Assembly (NCBI GenBank): GCA_963281255.1
Contig: OY725494.1
Span: 2,803,934 to 2,867,933, forward strand
Source of the DNA: Aphrocallistes beatrix
Taxonomy: Eukaryota > Porifera > Hexactinellida > Sceptrulophora > Aphrocallistidae
DNA: 64,000 bases
Reading direction: 5' to 3'
Part shown: positions 40,215-50,299 of the stretch, in pieces
How positions within the stretch are numbered: position 1 is the stretch's first letter
Layout: every line of letters starts with the position of its first letter
The notes under the pieces: generated by a model
What the model saw: the letters and a program-made list of their open reading frames with translations, nothing else
What the model was told of the DNA's origin: nothing
The model's database searches: none
Translations under genes and position numbers: made by a program

Positions 40215-41690
40215 TTAATGTAATGCACATAAACGAGCAATACTTTCCCTGACTCGCGCAGAATGTCGACTAGAGCTCTCTACCATCTCAGCCACTTCCA
40301 ACACCTGTCTATCACGCCCCCACGCACCTATCACCTGCAAGCCTAGAGGCAGTCCTCCAGGAGACACTCCGATAGGCACACTCACGGCCGGAAGTCCGGC
40401 CAGGTTTGCCGGAGTCCAGAACAGGTCCATGTCATTCGAAGCAAACGCGCCCATCGCTGCGATGACGTCACTGCGTGGTGCGACGTCTGTGGTAGACGGA
40501 GTGATGATGACGTCATAGCCACCTGACCCGTTCAACAGTTTAAAGTCGTTAGCAACCGCGCGGCGCATTCGGCATGCTTGTTCGTAGTTAGGACTGCCTT
40601 CTCTGGAGGAAAGGAATGTGCCGTACAGAATACGGAACTTGATTAGAGTGCCTAATAAGGAATTCCTTCTCGCACAGAAAGGCTCCTCCGCAGTAGAACT
40701 GGAACTAAACACTTCCGTAGTTCCGTTTCCATACAAAATTCCGATATACTTTGACATGTTGGAGTGTGCTTCTACTCCCGTTATAATGTTGTATGCTAGT
40801 ATGCTGTGTTTGAAATGAGGTAACTCTACCGCCGATGTTGTGACGTCATATTCACTTTTCAGATCTTCTAGCGCCTCTTCTAAACGTGTCTTCACACATT
40901 CCTCAACTTTGGCGTTGCTATAGAACAGTCCGATGCGTAGGGTGTGGTTGCTAGGGTAGTAATCAGGAATGCGGACACTAGTGGAGTCTAGTGGGTCTGG
41001 TCCGGACACGACATCGAACACGCGGGACACACTTCGCACATCTCGTCCGAGTATCCCGGGACAGTCCAGAGAAGAGGCGAGGGGAACCAATCCGTGCCTG
41101 CTGAGTGCGCCGTAGCTCGGCTTCAGTCCAACAAGGCCACAGTAGGCCGCTGGGAGACGGATAGAGCCACCTGTGTCCGACCCTAGACTGACGTCACACT
41201 GTCCCGTCACGACAGACACCGCGCCACCACTAGACGAACCCCCGGGGATCCGAGGGAACCGCTTAGCTAAGTCGGTCTCGCCGCTATCTTCTCCCCACGG
41301 GCTGAGACAAGGACTGAAGCTAGAGCTGAGCGAATCTCCTCCTGTCGCGAACTCGTCCATGTTACAGTGACCAATCAGCTTCCCGCCTGCAGAGAGAACA
41401 CGCGCCACTACGGTTGCAGTGTAGATAGGCTCATAGCCAGCAAGGAATGCAGACCCGCAGGTCAGTGGCTGGCCCTTCACGGCCAAATTATTCTTCACCG
41501 AAAACACAACATCCTCTAAGGGCCGAGGGTGTGGCGAGGTGTTGGGCTGTGTGATGACGTCATCTCGTGTCAGGTGTGGACGGATGAATGCGTTGAGATG
41601 ACGTAGCCTGATCACTCGCTGGAGACAGGTGTCTAGTGCAGTCATAGCAACAGCTGTAGACAGGAGCTGATAAGAAAGGGATTCTCTCAA
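40215..41690 (-). CDS. QRSL1: glutamyl-tRNA(Gln) amidotransferase subunit A, mitochondrial (intact copy)
   Basis: A 491-residue amidase-signature protein. GatA/QRSL1 hydrolyses glutamine and passes ammonia to GatB, converting Glu-tRNA(Gln) to Gln-tRNA(Gln) in mitochondria. Landmarks: catalytic Lys66 in VKNNLAVKG, the amidase signature PGGSSSGGAVSV at about 149-160 with the cis-Ser, and the nucleophile Ser176 in GSDTGGSIRLPA. MDEFATGG at 111-118 corresponds to MDEFAMGS in the family. The C-terminal NLAGLPAVSVPIG block is intact. It is slightly shorter than the usual 520-530 residues. Met16 (MTALDTC) is an alternative start; the residues before it could be part of a targeting sequence. Single exon. 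Only its 3' 60% lies inside the inverted duplication. Confidence 0.93.
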   Translation of the reverse strand: MRESLSYQLLSTAVAMTALDTCLQRVIRLRHLNAFIRPHLTRDDVITQPNTSPHPRPLEDVVFSVKNNLAVKGQPLTCGSAFLAGYEPIYTATVVARVLSAGGKLIGHCNMDEFATGGDSLSSSFSPCLSPWGEDSGETDLAKRFPRIPGGSSSGGAVSVVTGQCDVSLGSDTGGSIRLPAAYCGLVGLKPSYGALSRHGLVPLASSLDCPGILGRDVRSVSRVFDVVSGPDPLDSTSVRIPDYYPSNHTLRIGLFYSNAKVEECVKTRLEEALEDLKSEYDVTTSAVELPHFKHSILAYNIITGVEAHSNMSKYIGILYGNGTTEVFSSSSTAEEPFCARRNSLLGTLIKFRILYGTFLSSREGSPNYEQACRMRRAVANDFKLLNGSGGYDVIITPSTTDVAPRSDVIAAMGAFASNDMDLFWTPANLAGLPAVSVPIGVSPGGLPLGLQVIGAWGRDRQVLEVAEMVESSSRHSARVRESIARLCALH

Positions 41691-42811
41691 ACGTTAGTAA
41701 CGCTTCCAAGGAGGGAGTAGAGAGAGGGCATATCAAGTGTGACAGATTGAGACTAATAAATAGGAAAATATGTTATACAACCACACTTTGATTGCTTGCG
41801 CTTCGCGGCCTGCGGATACCACGAGTCCGCAGAGTCGCCTGTGGGCACATGGGGATATCAAAGAAAGGTGATTGCTTTCCAATTCTCTACTAAAAAAGTC
41901 ATTTTATATAAAGAAGATAGACTTTTCAAAGAAAACATAGTCATTGGATATGTGGAAAGAGTGGATCATTTGCTGAGAAATGTATTCTTGTGGTAGCAAA
42001 AAGTTCTAGCATCCTCTTTTGGGAGAAGGGTTGGCGATTATTCGATGCTGGCTACCATTCGAGTATCTATGGTAATTTGGATGACTTTTTAATACCTCAC
42101 ATATTGTCAGAATGTTTATGGACAGATCACGTCGATTTTTGATCCGACAATCCCGACACAATTGTGTCACTTTGTCTTTTTTATTATAGTCACAATTTCT
42201 ATTATTAATCCACATTTTTGTCGACATGTATCTTTTCAATTTAAATTTCTAAAATCATTCCTTATGAGCAAACGTACTATATATGGTACAGTGCTCAAAT
42301 TCGGTTAAAATATGCAAGAAAACAACCTCGGTTTGAAATTTGAAATCGGACTCATCGTAACTTACTTGTGGTACTAGTATGTGTCTTCTTTCTGGTTTTA
42401 AATAAAATGCAATCATACTTATTTGTTCGAAATTTAGACATCAGGTAGGACAAACGGTGTAGAATCTATTTGCTGAATTAATTCTCCTTAGTGATACGGC
42501 CGTTCTCCTGCCTCAATATTGGTTGCAAAAATTTTGTTTTTGACCCAAAAATTTGTCAGCCACGGCCGCCTTAGTTCCTGAAAAACTGCAGTTAAACTAA
42601 ACTATAACTCTAAATCATTGCAGAAGCGATCCAAGAGGGGGACTAAAGGGGACTCAGTCCTCCAGTCCTGTCGTATAGTTGTGTAATAAAGAAATAAAAT
42701 ATTACAATTGCAAACTCTTGAATCGATCCAGCATTGTGGTTATTCTTATAGTATTTACATGTCCCTAATATAGCACATATTAATATAGCGTATATTTTCA
42801 CATTCAGTTGA
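41691..42811. other. intergenic, with GC-rich repeat module and one Cys-rich ORF
   Basis: A copy of the GC-rich module (GCTTGCGCTTCGCGGCCTGC) lies at 41788-41850. A minus-strand 77-codon frame at 42006-42239 has a CDYNKKDKVTQLCRDC double-CxxC-like pattern but no other recognisable feature. The rest is non-coding and should hold the promoters of QRSL1 and PGPEP1. Confidence 0.45.
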
Positions 42812-43438
42812 ATGGCAGCAGGCGACCAGAAGAAAATAAGCATCATATTGACCGGATTTGGTCCTTTCATGGACATTAAAGTAAATCCCAGTTGGAAAGT
42901 AGTGAAAGAAGCTGAGAAGCTGCTATCTGGGAACTTGAACATGGACATTTTGTGTGCTAGAGAGCTTGTTGTAGGCTACGCAGATGTAAGCAAAAGTGTG
43001 AAAGATATTCATCAGGAGTTCAAGCCTGACTTAGCTATCCACGTTGGCGTGGCTCAAGGCTATAAGCATGTCACCCTCGAGTGCCAGTCTGTGAGATCTG
43101 GTTATGCTATTCCAGATGTTGGAGGTCAGCTCCCGCCCAAGTGTGAAGCTGTCGATTTTGTTGATGTAGAGTTGGATCAATGTCTTTCTTCATCAATCAA
43201 TACTGAAGAGATAGCCCAGCATTGTAGCGAAAAGCTTGCTGGAAAGGTATCATTCGCGCTTTCGAAAGATCCTGGTCTTTACCTCTGCGGATTCTGCTAC
43301 TACACTTCTCTATACTATAACCGCTCCTCTCTTTTCGTCCACATTCCAGATGAGAATGATCCGTTCTCCATCAAAGATATGGCAGCCGCGTTAGTAGCTG
43401 TCATAGAGTGTGCTGTGGAACAGGTCAGCAAGAGATGA
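42812..43438 (+). CDS. PGPEP1: pyroglutamyl-peptidase I
   Basis: A 208-residue cytosolic cysteine peptidase of family C15 that removes N-terminal pyroglutamate from peptides. Length matches the human enzyme (209). The TGFGPFMDIKVNPSW motif at 14-28 is the family signature. The catalytic triad is visible: Glu90 in HVTLE, Cys159 in YLCGFCYYTSLY and His177 in SLFVHIP. Single exon; the start at MAAGDQKK is the first Met and fits the family. It lies 1.1 kb upstream of ERCC3 on the same strand and shares no obvious function with its neighbours. Confidence 0.93.
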   Translation: MAAGDQKKISIILTGFGPFMDIKVNPSWKVVKEAEKLLSGNLNMDILCARELVVGYADVSKSVKDIHQEFKPDLAIHVGVAQGYKHVTLECQSVRSGYAIPDVGGQLPPKCEAVDFVDVELDQCLSSSINTEEIAQHCSEKLAGKVSFALSKDPGLYLCGFCYYTSLYYNRSSLFVHIPDENDPFSIKDMAAALVAVIECAVEQVSKR

Positions 43439-44067
43439 ACTCGCGCGCAGTTCAGACCGAACTAACACATAGTCGGGACTCTTTTAGCAACTTTGATATT
43501 TGTGCATACTTTCTAAAATGTGTTTTATTTCATGAACAAACTTAGGTGCCAAATTTGTTATATTACCCCAAGGGCGGATTGGGCTACTTAGGATGCCCTG
43601 GAAATTTCCTGAGAGCAGCCTACCGGGCAACCAGGCATTTCGCCCGGTGTCCCGATGGCCAATCCGCCCTGAGATTTACACTATTCAGTTGCACGCGGGC
43701 GGAATTCGTCACCTTAGCCCACAGCTTAAGCCAACCCGGCCGGCAGGCGCAAACGAAAATTATCGCCCGTAAAAATCCCGCACAACTCTTTTCGCCCCGC
43801 ACCTGCCCACACCCCCGCGTGCATCCTAATTGACAGAAAAGCTAGGAAAGTTGAGATGGTCAATCCTGAGGTAATCCGCTAAGGTTATACATACGGTTGG
43901 GTAAGCGGCCCTCCCAGCAATTCCCACCGCATACAACTCTTGACTGTATTTGTTGTATGTAGCAGGATTCCCAGCCTTTAGACACGCTCTATTATCGTTC
44001 CATTATCACAAATTGTTTTTGGATACAGTAATAGATTAATAATTTTTAGATTAATAAGTAATAGATT
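43439..44067. other. intergenic, with GC-rich hairpin element
   Basis: At about 43562-43672 an inverted pair AGGGCGGATTGGGC ... GGCCAATCCGCCCT bounds GC-rich DNA, probably a small MITE in a strongly AT-rich region. No target duplication is convincing. Confidence 0.5.
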
Positions 44068-46422
44068 ATGTCTCAGACTTTCAGCGCACGCCAGGAAGAT
44101 ACTTATGAGAATCTCTTCACTCTGCCCAAGTCTGCTTCCACCTCTCTGGAGATCCAGGTCTCCTCCATTTGTAAATATGACGAGTTTGGGGCTAAAGACT
44201 TCTCTCAGAGTCTCGACATGAAGGATGACCACAAGTGCCGCCCTCTATGGATTTCTCCAGACGGCCACATCTTCCTGGAGACATTTTCTCCAGTTTACAA
44301 ACAGACACAAGACTTCCTCATCGCAATCGCGGAGCCTGTTGGGAGGCCTCAGTACATCCATGAATTCAAACTGAACTCCTATAGTCTGTATGCAGCTGTC
44401 TCAGTCGGTCTGAACACGAAAGATATCATTGACTACCTGAGTCGACTTTGTAAACACGACCTGCCTCAAACCATAATAGACTTCGTGGAAGAATGCACTA
44501 TGAGCTACGGCAAGGTGAAGCTGGTCTTGAGACACAATGAATACTTCGTAGAGAGCACTCACGGAGAGATAATGCAGAAGCTGTTAGCGGATAATATCAT
44601 CAGTGGCACCCGTAAGAGGCCCGACACAGAGGCAGACCTGCAGGAGGCCAGTGAGAGGCACAAGTTTTTGAAAACAGCCCGCGTGGACGCAGTTGCGAAG
44701 GCAACCCAAGTCCAAGAAGGAGACAAACCCACTCCGATGGACACAGCCACGCCCCAGGATATCCCCGCAGACATCAAGTCCTACCTGGATAACGTGGATG
44801 AAGATGAAGACGATGATCCCAAGCTGGAGGTGTTCTCTTACGAAGTGAAACAGGAACATCTGGAAGACCTCCAGCGACGCTGCAATGAATTGGAGTTTCC
44901 TCTTCTGACTGAGTATGAATTCAGACATGATACGACTAATGTTTCCATCGCGATTGACCTCAAGCCCAGCACTGTGCTGAGACCTTATCAAGAGAAGAGT
45001 TTGAGAAAAATGTTCGGCAACAGTCGAGCTCGGTCTGGGGTGATCGTACTGCCATGCGGCGCTGGCAAAACCTTAGTTGGGATTACGGCCACCTGTACCA
45101 TCAAGAAACCGGCCATGATCCTGTGCACTTCCATCGTAGCAGTGGAGCAGTGGAAGAGGGAGTTCTGCAAATGGTCTACGATCACATCTGAGAAGATAAA
45201 GTGCCTAGTGTCAGGACAAACTTTGGACGAACGCTCTATTGAGAAGGCTTCCATCGTCATCAGCACCTACTCCATGGTCTCATACACGCAGAAGCGCTCA
45301 CTCGACACGGAAGCTGCGATGAAGACTCTGCAGACCAGGGAATGGGGGCTGATGGTGCTGGATGAGGTGCAGACCATCCCTGCCGAGAAATTCCGCAAAG
45401 TTTTATCAGCTGTTCGTGCGCACTGCAAACTGGGATTGACCGCTACTCTGGTACGAGAAGATGAAAAGATTCAAGACCTCAACTTCCTAATAGGTCCTAA
45501 ACTGTTTGAAGCCAACTGGATGGAGTTACAGGACAAAGGGTACATAGCCCATGTGCGCTGTATCGAGATTTGGTGTGAGATGACAGCGGAATTCTATGCT
45601 GAGTATTTGAGAACTCCTCGACGCAGGAGAAAGCTCCTCTACGTCATGAACCCGAACAAAGTGAGGACTTGCGAGTACCTGGTCAAGGACCATGAGAGGC
45701 GCAATGACAAGATTATCGTGTTCTCTGACAACCTGTTCGCTCTTCGCCATTACGCGAACATGCTAAGCAGGCCATTCATCGATGGAGAGACTCCACAGAA
45801 CGAAAGAACTGTGATCCTTGATAAATTCAAGACACGTCCTGATGTCAATTGCATTTTCATTAGTAAGGTCGGGGACAACTCGTTCGATATCCCCGACGCC
45901 AACGTCCTGATCCAGATCTCAGCTCACGGCGGCTCTCGGAGACAAGAGGCGCAGAGACTGGGAAGGATTCTAAGGGCGAAGAAGGACAACTTGACTGAAG
46001 GGTACAACGCCTACTTCTATACGCTGATCAGTCAGGACACAGAAGAGATGTACTTCTCTACCAAAAGACAACAATTCTTAGTGAACCAGGGATACAGCTT
46101 TGAGGTGTTCTCAAACCTCTTGATGTTTGACGAGGATCTTAAATATTCTACAAAAAAGGAGCAAGCACAACTTCTGCAGAAAGTTCTTGAAGCGAATGAC
46201 TCTGACCACGATATGGAGAACCCCTTCTGGGGGGCCCCGGGTCACATGAGGGCTACCCAGGGGAAAGGGGGCAATCCTGGAAGAGGAGGCAGGGACAACA
46301 TAATGCGCAGTTCTCACTCCCTCGCCGCTCTCTCAGGAGGAGACGACATGACCTACTTGGAGTATACGAGTTCTGCGCAGAAGAAAAAGATACATCCTCT
46401 ATTCAAGTTGAGGAGAAAATAA
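44068..46422 (+). CDS. ERCC3: TFIIH helicase/translocase subunit XPB
   Basis: A 784-residue XPB orthologue (human 782). In TFIIH it drives promoter opening and supports nucleotide excision repair as an ATP-dependent DNA translocase. The N-terminal XPB domain covers about 55-175 (DGHIFLETFSPVYKQTQDF, ...SYGKVKLVL). An acidic linker with EDEDDDPK lies near 260. Walker A GCGAGKT has Lys334. Motif II reads DEVQ at 432-435, where human XPB has DEVH. The RED motif is Arg463-Glu464-Asp465. The second helicase lobe contains HGGSRRQEAQRLGRILRAKK, and the C-terminus ends HPLFKLRRK as in animals. One uninterrupted exon. The start gives an N-terminus somewhat shorter than human. Confidence 0.97.
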   Translation: MSQTFSARQEDTYENLFTLPKSASTSLEIQVSSICKYDEFGAKDFSQSLDMKDDHKCRPLWISPDGHIFLETFSPVYKQTQDFLIAIAEPVGRPQYIHEFKLNSYSLYAAVSVGLNTKDIIDYLSRLCKHDLPQTIIDFVEECTMSYGKVKLVLRHNEYFVESTHGEIMQKLLADNIISGTRKRPDTEADLQEASERHKFLKTARVDAVAKATQVQEGDKPTPMDTATPQDIPADIKSYLDNVDEDEDDDPKLEVFSYEVKQEHLEDLQRRCNELEFPLLTEYEFRHDTTNVSIAIDLKPSTVLRPYQEKSLRKMFGNSRARSGVIVLPCGAGKTLVGITATCTIKKPAMILCTSIVAVEQWKREFCKWSTITSEKIKCLVSGQTLDERSIEKASIVISTYSMVSYTQKRSLDTEAAMKTLQTREWGLMVLDEVQTIPAEKFRKVLSAVRAHCKLGLTATLVREDEKIQDLNFLIGPKLFEANWMELQDKGYIAHVRCIEIWCEMTAEFYAEYLRTPRRRRKLLYVMNPNKVRTCEYLVKDHERRNDKIIVFSDNLFALRHYANMLSRPFIDGETPQNERTVILDKFKTRPDVNCIFISKVGDNSFDIPDANVLIQISAHGGSRRQEAQRLGRILRAKKDNLTEGYNAYFYTLISQDTEEMYFSTKRQQFLVNQGYSFEVFSNLLMFDEDLKYSTKKEQAQLLQKVLEANDSDHDMENPFWGAPGHMRATQGKGGNPGRGGRDNIMRSSHSLAALSGGDDMTYLEYTSSAQKKKIHPLFKLRRK

Positions 46423-48589
46423 ATTTGTTAAATGTTGAGGTTCAATAAACTCACACGGACAAAAATTAAGTTTAAGCAATAATAATTAATAAGTATTTAG
46501 ATGTTACACGCGACATTAGACTCCTATGAGGAGATGCCCTACGGCGCAGATCCTGTCACCGGATCCTGGCAGACCTAACAGTCTGACTTACTACTCAACT
46601 GTATTTAAGTTCTGAATATTCAGAGACACAACAGCTAGCTGTTGGGGTGCTGAGAGACTTGGGATTCTGTTTAGAGAGGAATCCCTAATGGAAAGCATCT
46701 TTATCTGGAATAGAGTCGGAACTCTGTCTGGTCTCCGTCCTTTATCTCAATATCTTTGTCGTTTAACTAATGTTTAAATAGTGTAGAAGTCCACAACATA
46801 GATGTGACATTCCAGAATCATGAAGTGAGACCTTATTTAGTTTCAAATATACAAATAATTTCATTCTACTCACTGTTCCATTTCTACCGACCTTGTTATT
46901 ACAAAAATTCTGGAATAGGCTGAGTAGAAGAGGGATATTTAAGAATAGATCTGCTAATTGTTTGGGCGGGGTATATGTCATATATCGTACTAATTCTATC
47001 TGAGACAATTGTATATAGTAGTTGTTGACAATCAAACTCGGCAAGAGAACTATAGTCAAGATCTACGATTAAATGGAGAATGCTTGGGAGATAATCTATC
47101 TTGAGTTTATCGTTTGGAGATCTCCATACCCTGATGCTATAAATATTTTGTAATCCAATCTCGCTCCCAAAGAAGAAAAATTGACAGAATATCTGCATAA
47201 ACTTATTAGTCAATTCTCTGGACGCGATTTCGTTTCTTTTAATATCTAAAAAATTTATCTCACTCGCTTCGCTCTATTATGATTCTCTGACCTAGCAACA
47301 AACCGCTCAGGGATTTCGTTGTAAATAAAAATAATTTATGAAAGAACTGTCAAAATGGAGATATTCAAAAGTCCATTGCTCATGAGCTATCATCACTTTG
47401 CACATAAACAAAAATCACTTTTTAATAGTATATGCAAAATGATAAATAAAAGTGAGCATCCAGGGATTCTCTGAATGCATGATAAACTACCAAATTAATT
47501 TGTGTAATTATTCTTAAATAATTGTGGCATGAATTATTATGCTAGCACCTGAATAAACTATTTGCAAGTAATCTAACTACTTTACACCAGGAAGAGTCTG
47601 AAGAAATATGAAATGAAGATTTGAGAGAGTCAGGATTCCCTGGACACAATATTAAGTATTTTCTCACAAGCCAAACTAGTATTAAATAATTAAAATGTTA
47701 TCAATAAATTACGTATAATAAAGCACAAGATATATTAGCTCAACTAAAAAATCCCTGGACGCCTGCTGGAGTTTTCTTCTCTGGGGGCGGAATCGTTTTG
47801 TATCTCCTTAATAGGACCTTGGCATCATCTATTCGATTTAGGAATTTCTCAATCGAAATCTGTGAAGATGAGGTGAAAATATGAAGCGTTGGATTTCGGA
47901 AATATGCACTTGAGCAAGAAGATAAAAGAAACACAGGCTAATTCAGTAAAGTCAAAATATGTAATAAATTCATTAAATTAAATAACTCAGGCGCAATGCA
48001 CTTTAAGTGCAATGTCGTCCTTTCTAATGCCCAGGCCTCTCAACCTGTAATTGACTAAATCGTGTGATGACATGTGGCAAATCGTGAGATATGGCAAAAT
48101 TGTATTACGAGCAGTGTTTCTAAATTGTGAGATAATAGTGAGTAATGGTCTTGAGTTGAGAGGCTGAAAACTTTACAATATATATATAATATACTAATAT
48201 CATTTTATTCAATTAACACAACACAAATCTAAACTTAGCAATCAATTATTCCACAATTTGTATTTCAATTTCATAATATTGGAAATGGTTGCACGTTATC
48301 CCGCCGCACCGCAACCGTAGATCCCATTGAGGTGCTATAAACCGCTTCTTCGACAGAGTGGTCGCACATGTGAACCGCCGAAGAATGACTGTCTTCGCTG
48401 AAGCCAACGAGAGACGCCAGAAATGGACACGAGAGAACCACACACCGCACGTAACAAAAGCTAACATAGATCGGAACATAGAAGATGACGAACCTTGAGA
48501 ATTTCGAGAGCGTGAACAGCTGTAGGAACTGATGTTAGCTCTGAGGATATTCTAGAAGCAGCAGTACCTGTAATCCTCCAATATCAACA
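46423..48589. other. long intergenic stretch, mostly nothing recognised
   Basis: 46423-46450 is the ERCC3 3' end, with AATAAA at about 46445. A minus-strand 104-codon frame at 46899-47213 (MTNKFMQIFCQFFFFGSEIG...) has no identifiable domain. At about 48026-48169 is a copy of a repeat with ends CAGGCCTCTCAACC and AGTTGAGAGGCTG, related to 59984-60153. The remainder is AT-rich non-coding. Confidence 0.4.
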
Positions 48590-49430
48590 AATGGAACGGA
48601 TAGTAGCAGTAGGGAAAAGGGATAAACCTGGACAGCTTCAGTCTCCTCACTGTGTCGCTATCGATAGCACCACCACCACATTTATGTCGCTGAGGGATTG
48701 GGTTTAGTTAGAGTATGAATTTTCTCAGAGAGAGGCGAATTCTTGAATAGCTTCACTCAGGGAATGCTATACCCCATAACGTATGGAATCCCTTGGAGTA
48801 TAGCATTCCATGAGAATAACGTATACGTAACAGACTCATATGTTCACGGAGTGTCCCACTTCAAGGCAGGAGCAGGAGTAGCTGTGTTATCGGTGAGGGA
48901 TCTACTGATGGAATGTTCAATGATCCTGGACAACTCAACGTCTCTGACGACGGAGAACTCTACATCACATATTCTGACAACCACAGAATTCAAATCCTGG
49001 ACAAGTCCCTACGCTTCAAACATTCCATTACTCACGAGTCAATGAAATACCATCAAGACCTAAAACTAACTACAGAAAGTCTTCAAGACAATTCCTGTAT
49101 TCACGTATTCTCTTGCGCCGGAGACAAGCTACGTTCCTTCTTCACGCGTGGTATAGGAATGCAAATTACTGGATTCTTCTTTCTGGGTGCTGAGAAGAAT
49201 TTAATTATCAGCGATTGTGAGGATCAACCGCACAGTGTTCTCTCCTAATGGATCACTACTCCACACGATGTGGGCTGGGCAAGCACTTTGCAGATTCATG
49301 AATCCAGTTCTGGAACTTGTCGTAATTGCGCCGAATAATACTTTACAGCAATGTATTCTAGTTAGCTTATTCACTGATAATCTGAAATGCAGAAGATATG
49401 GAATCCTTTTCGTCCACACTGTTTATTGAT
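48590..49430 (+). pseudogene. NHL-repeat protein, degenerate copy
   Basis: A broken relative of the intact NHL gene at 52131. Matching blocks include MERIVAVGKRDKPGQLQSPH near 48592, FSERGEFLNSFTQGM near 48723 and NNVYVTDSYVHGVSHFKA near 48812. A long piece at 48913-49248 reads DDGELYITYSDNHRIQILD, then CAGDKLRSFFTRGIGMQI. Each block aligns with the intact protein in order, but stops and frame changes separate them (for example near 48705, 48890 and 49215). It is a dead tandem duplicate. Confidence 0.75.
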
Positions 49431-49639
49431 GGAGTATTTGGGATTGACATTTACTCCCTCCATTCCCCTTATGGCAATTTCGTGGAATATTTTTCTTCCA
49501 ACCTCATTATCATATTTCGTAAATTGGCTTTTAAAATCTTCACATCCAATCAAATTTTTACTGGAAGTTCAGCAGCTATTCCAATGTCTGTCTTTATGCA
49601 TATTATATTCTAATTCTGTTGTAAGTTAATGACATAGGC

Positions 49640-50100
49640 GAAGAAGACAATTTTATTCCAGCTCCCTCCTAACGTAATGGGATGGAACGTTTATTCGAAA
49701 TAGGCGAGTTAGCCTACCTCGGAGTATCCACTCGTCAGCTAACTTCTTCTAAAGACATCCTGTTAAAGATGGATAACCGTCAGAAACATGTCAGGCTTAA
49801 GACGGGCATAAGAGTACTTCAAGAAAGATCAGGAGGCAGTGATTATCCGAATTCGGTCATTTGCTCACCTGACTATTCAGGAATTCGTGGGGGCAGTCTT
49901 GTTAAAATGTCATCGGTTGGAGATCAATGTCTTGGGCGACCATTCTGATGAGTACTTCGCTATATTCAAAATGTTCATTCGATTTCTGTTGTGTGGAAAT
50001 AATTTATTGTTGGACAATTCCAGACATGTCCTCCATATTCTCTATAAATATCTACAACAAACAATATCCCTATTCAAAACGAAAATGATGAGTTAGTTGA
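49640..50100 (+). pseudogene. NLR (NACHT C-terminal/winged-helix region) remnant
   Basis: Two frames together recall the segment following the NACHT ATPase in animal NLR proteins: LFEIGELAYLGVSTRQLTSS near 49690, then after a frame change near 49835 FAHLTIQEFVGAVLLKCHRL and FIRFLLCGNNLLLDNSRHVL. The HLTIQEF motif is the common F/H-L-x-x-QEF signature of NLRs. No NACHT P-loop or LRR is seen nearby, so only a fragment remains. Recognition is by motif; moderate certainty. Confidence 0.55.
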
Positions 50101-50299
50101 TTACATGGGCTTGGAGATTTTCATCCAAAATTTCGTTCAACGCAGAGATTTTGCTTGAATATAACAACCAAGCTTAAATTAATTCTGGACAGCTGGCGGA
50201 GTATAATATAGGCTCCCAGTCTACTGGTCAGGATTATGGGTTGATTAGGTAAGACATTTCTGAGTATGATTGAGTAGAAATAGTAAAGAAGTAGTTTGA

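Larger units (their letters stand above)
32798..40874 (-). repeat. right arm of large inverted duplication
   Basis: Reverse complement of 623-9088. The inner end is at GCTCTTC (32798), where the left arm meets the P-like element. The outer end lies inside the intact QRSL1 gene at 40874, beyond which QRSL1 continues only on this side. Arm-specific insertions are at 32863-33360, 35448-35634 and 36116-36883. Confidence 0.9.

Noticed and set aside
42006-42239. Cys-containing 77-codon frame as a zinc-finger gene or piggyBac C-terminus
   Set aside because: Cys spacing does not match a known finger well enough and no flanking transposon ends are seen.
43546-43833. 95-codon frame near PGPEP1
   Set aside because: It runs across a GC-rich inverted repeat that looks like a MITE; the protein is Pro/Arg/Cys-rich as expected from such sequence.
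44559-45266. Minus-strand frames of 72-135 codons opposite ERCC3
   Set aside because: Antisense shadows of a strongly conserved coding region.
46763-47213. Overlapping minus-strand frames downstream of ERCC3 as a gene
   Set aside because: No recognisable domain or start context, and the two frames overlap in different phases. Kept only as a note in the intergenic entry.
48246-48479. Minus-strand 77-codon basic frame as a transposase or zinc-finger gene
   Set aside because: No conserved motif can be identified and the composition fits a chance frame in a GC-richer patch.
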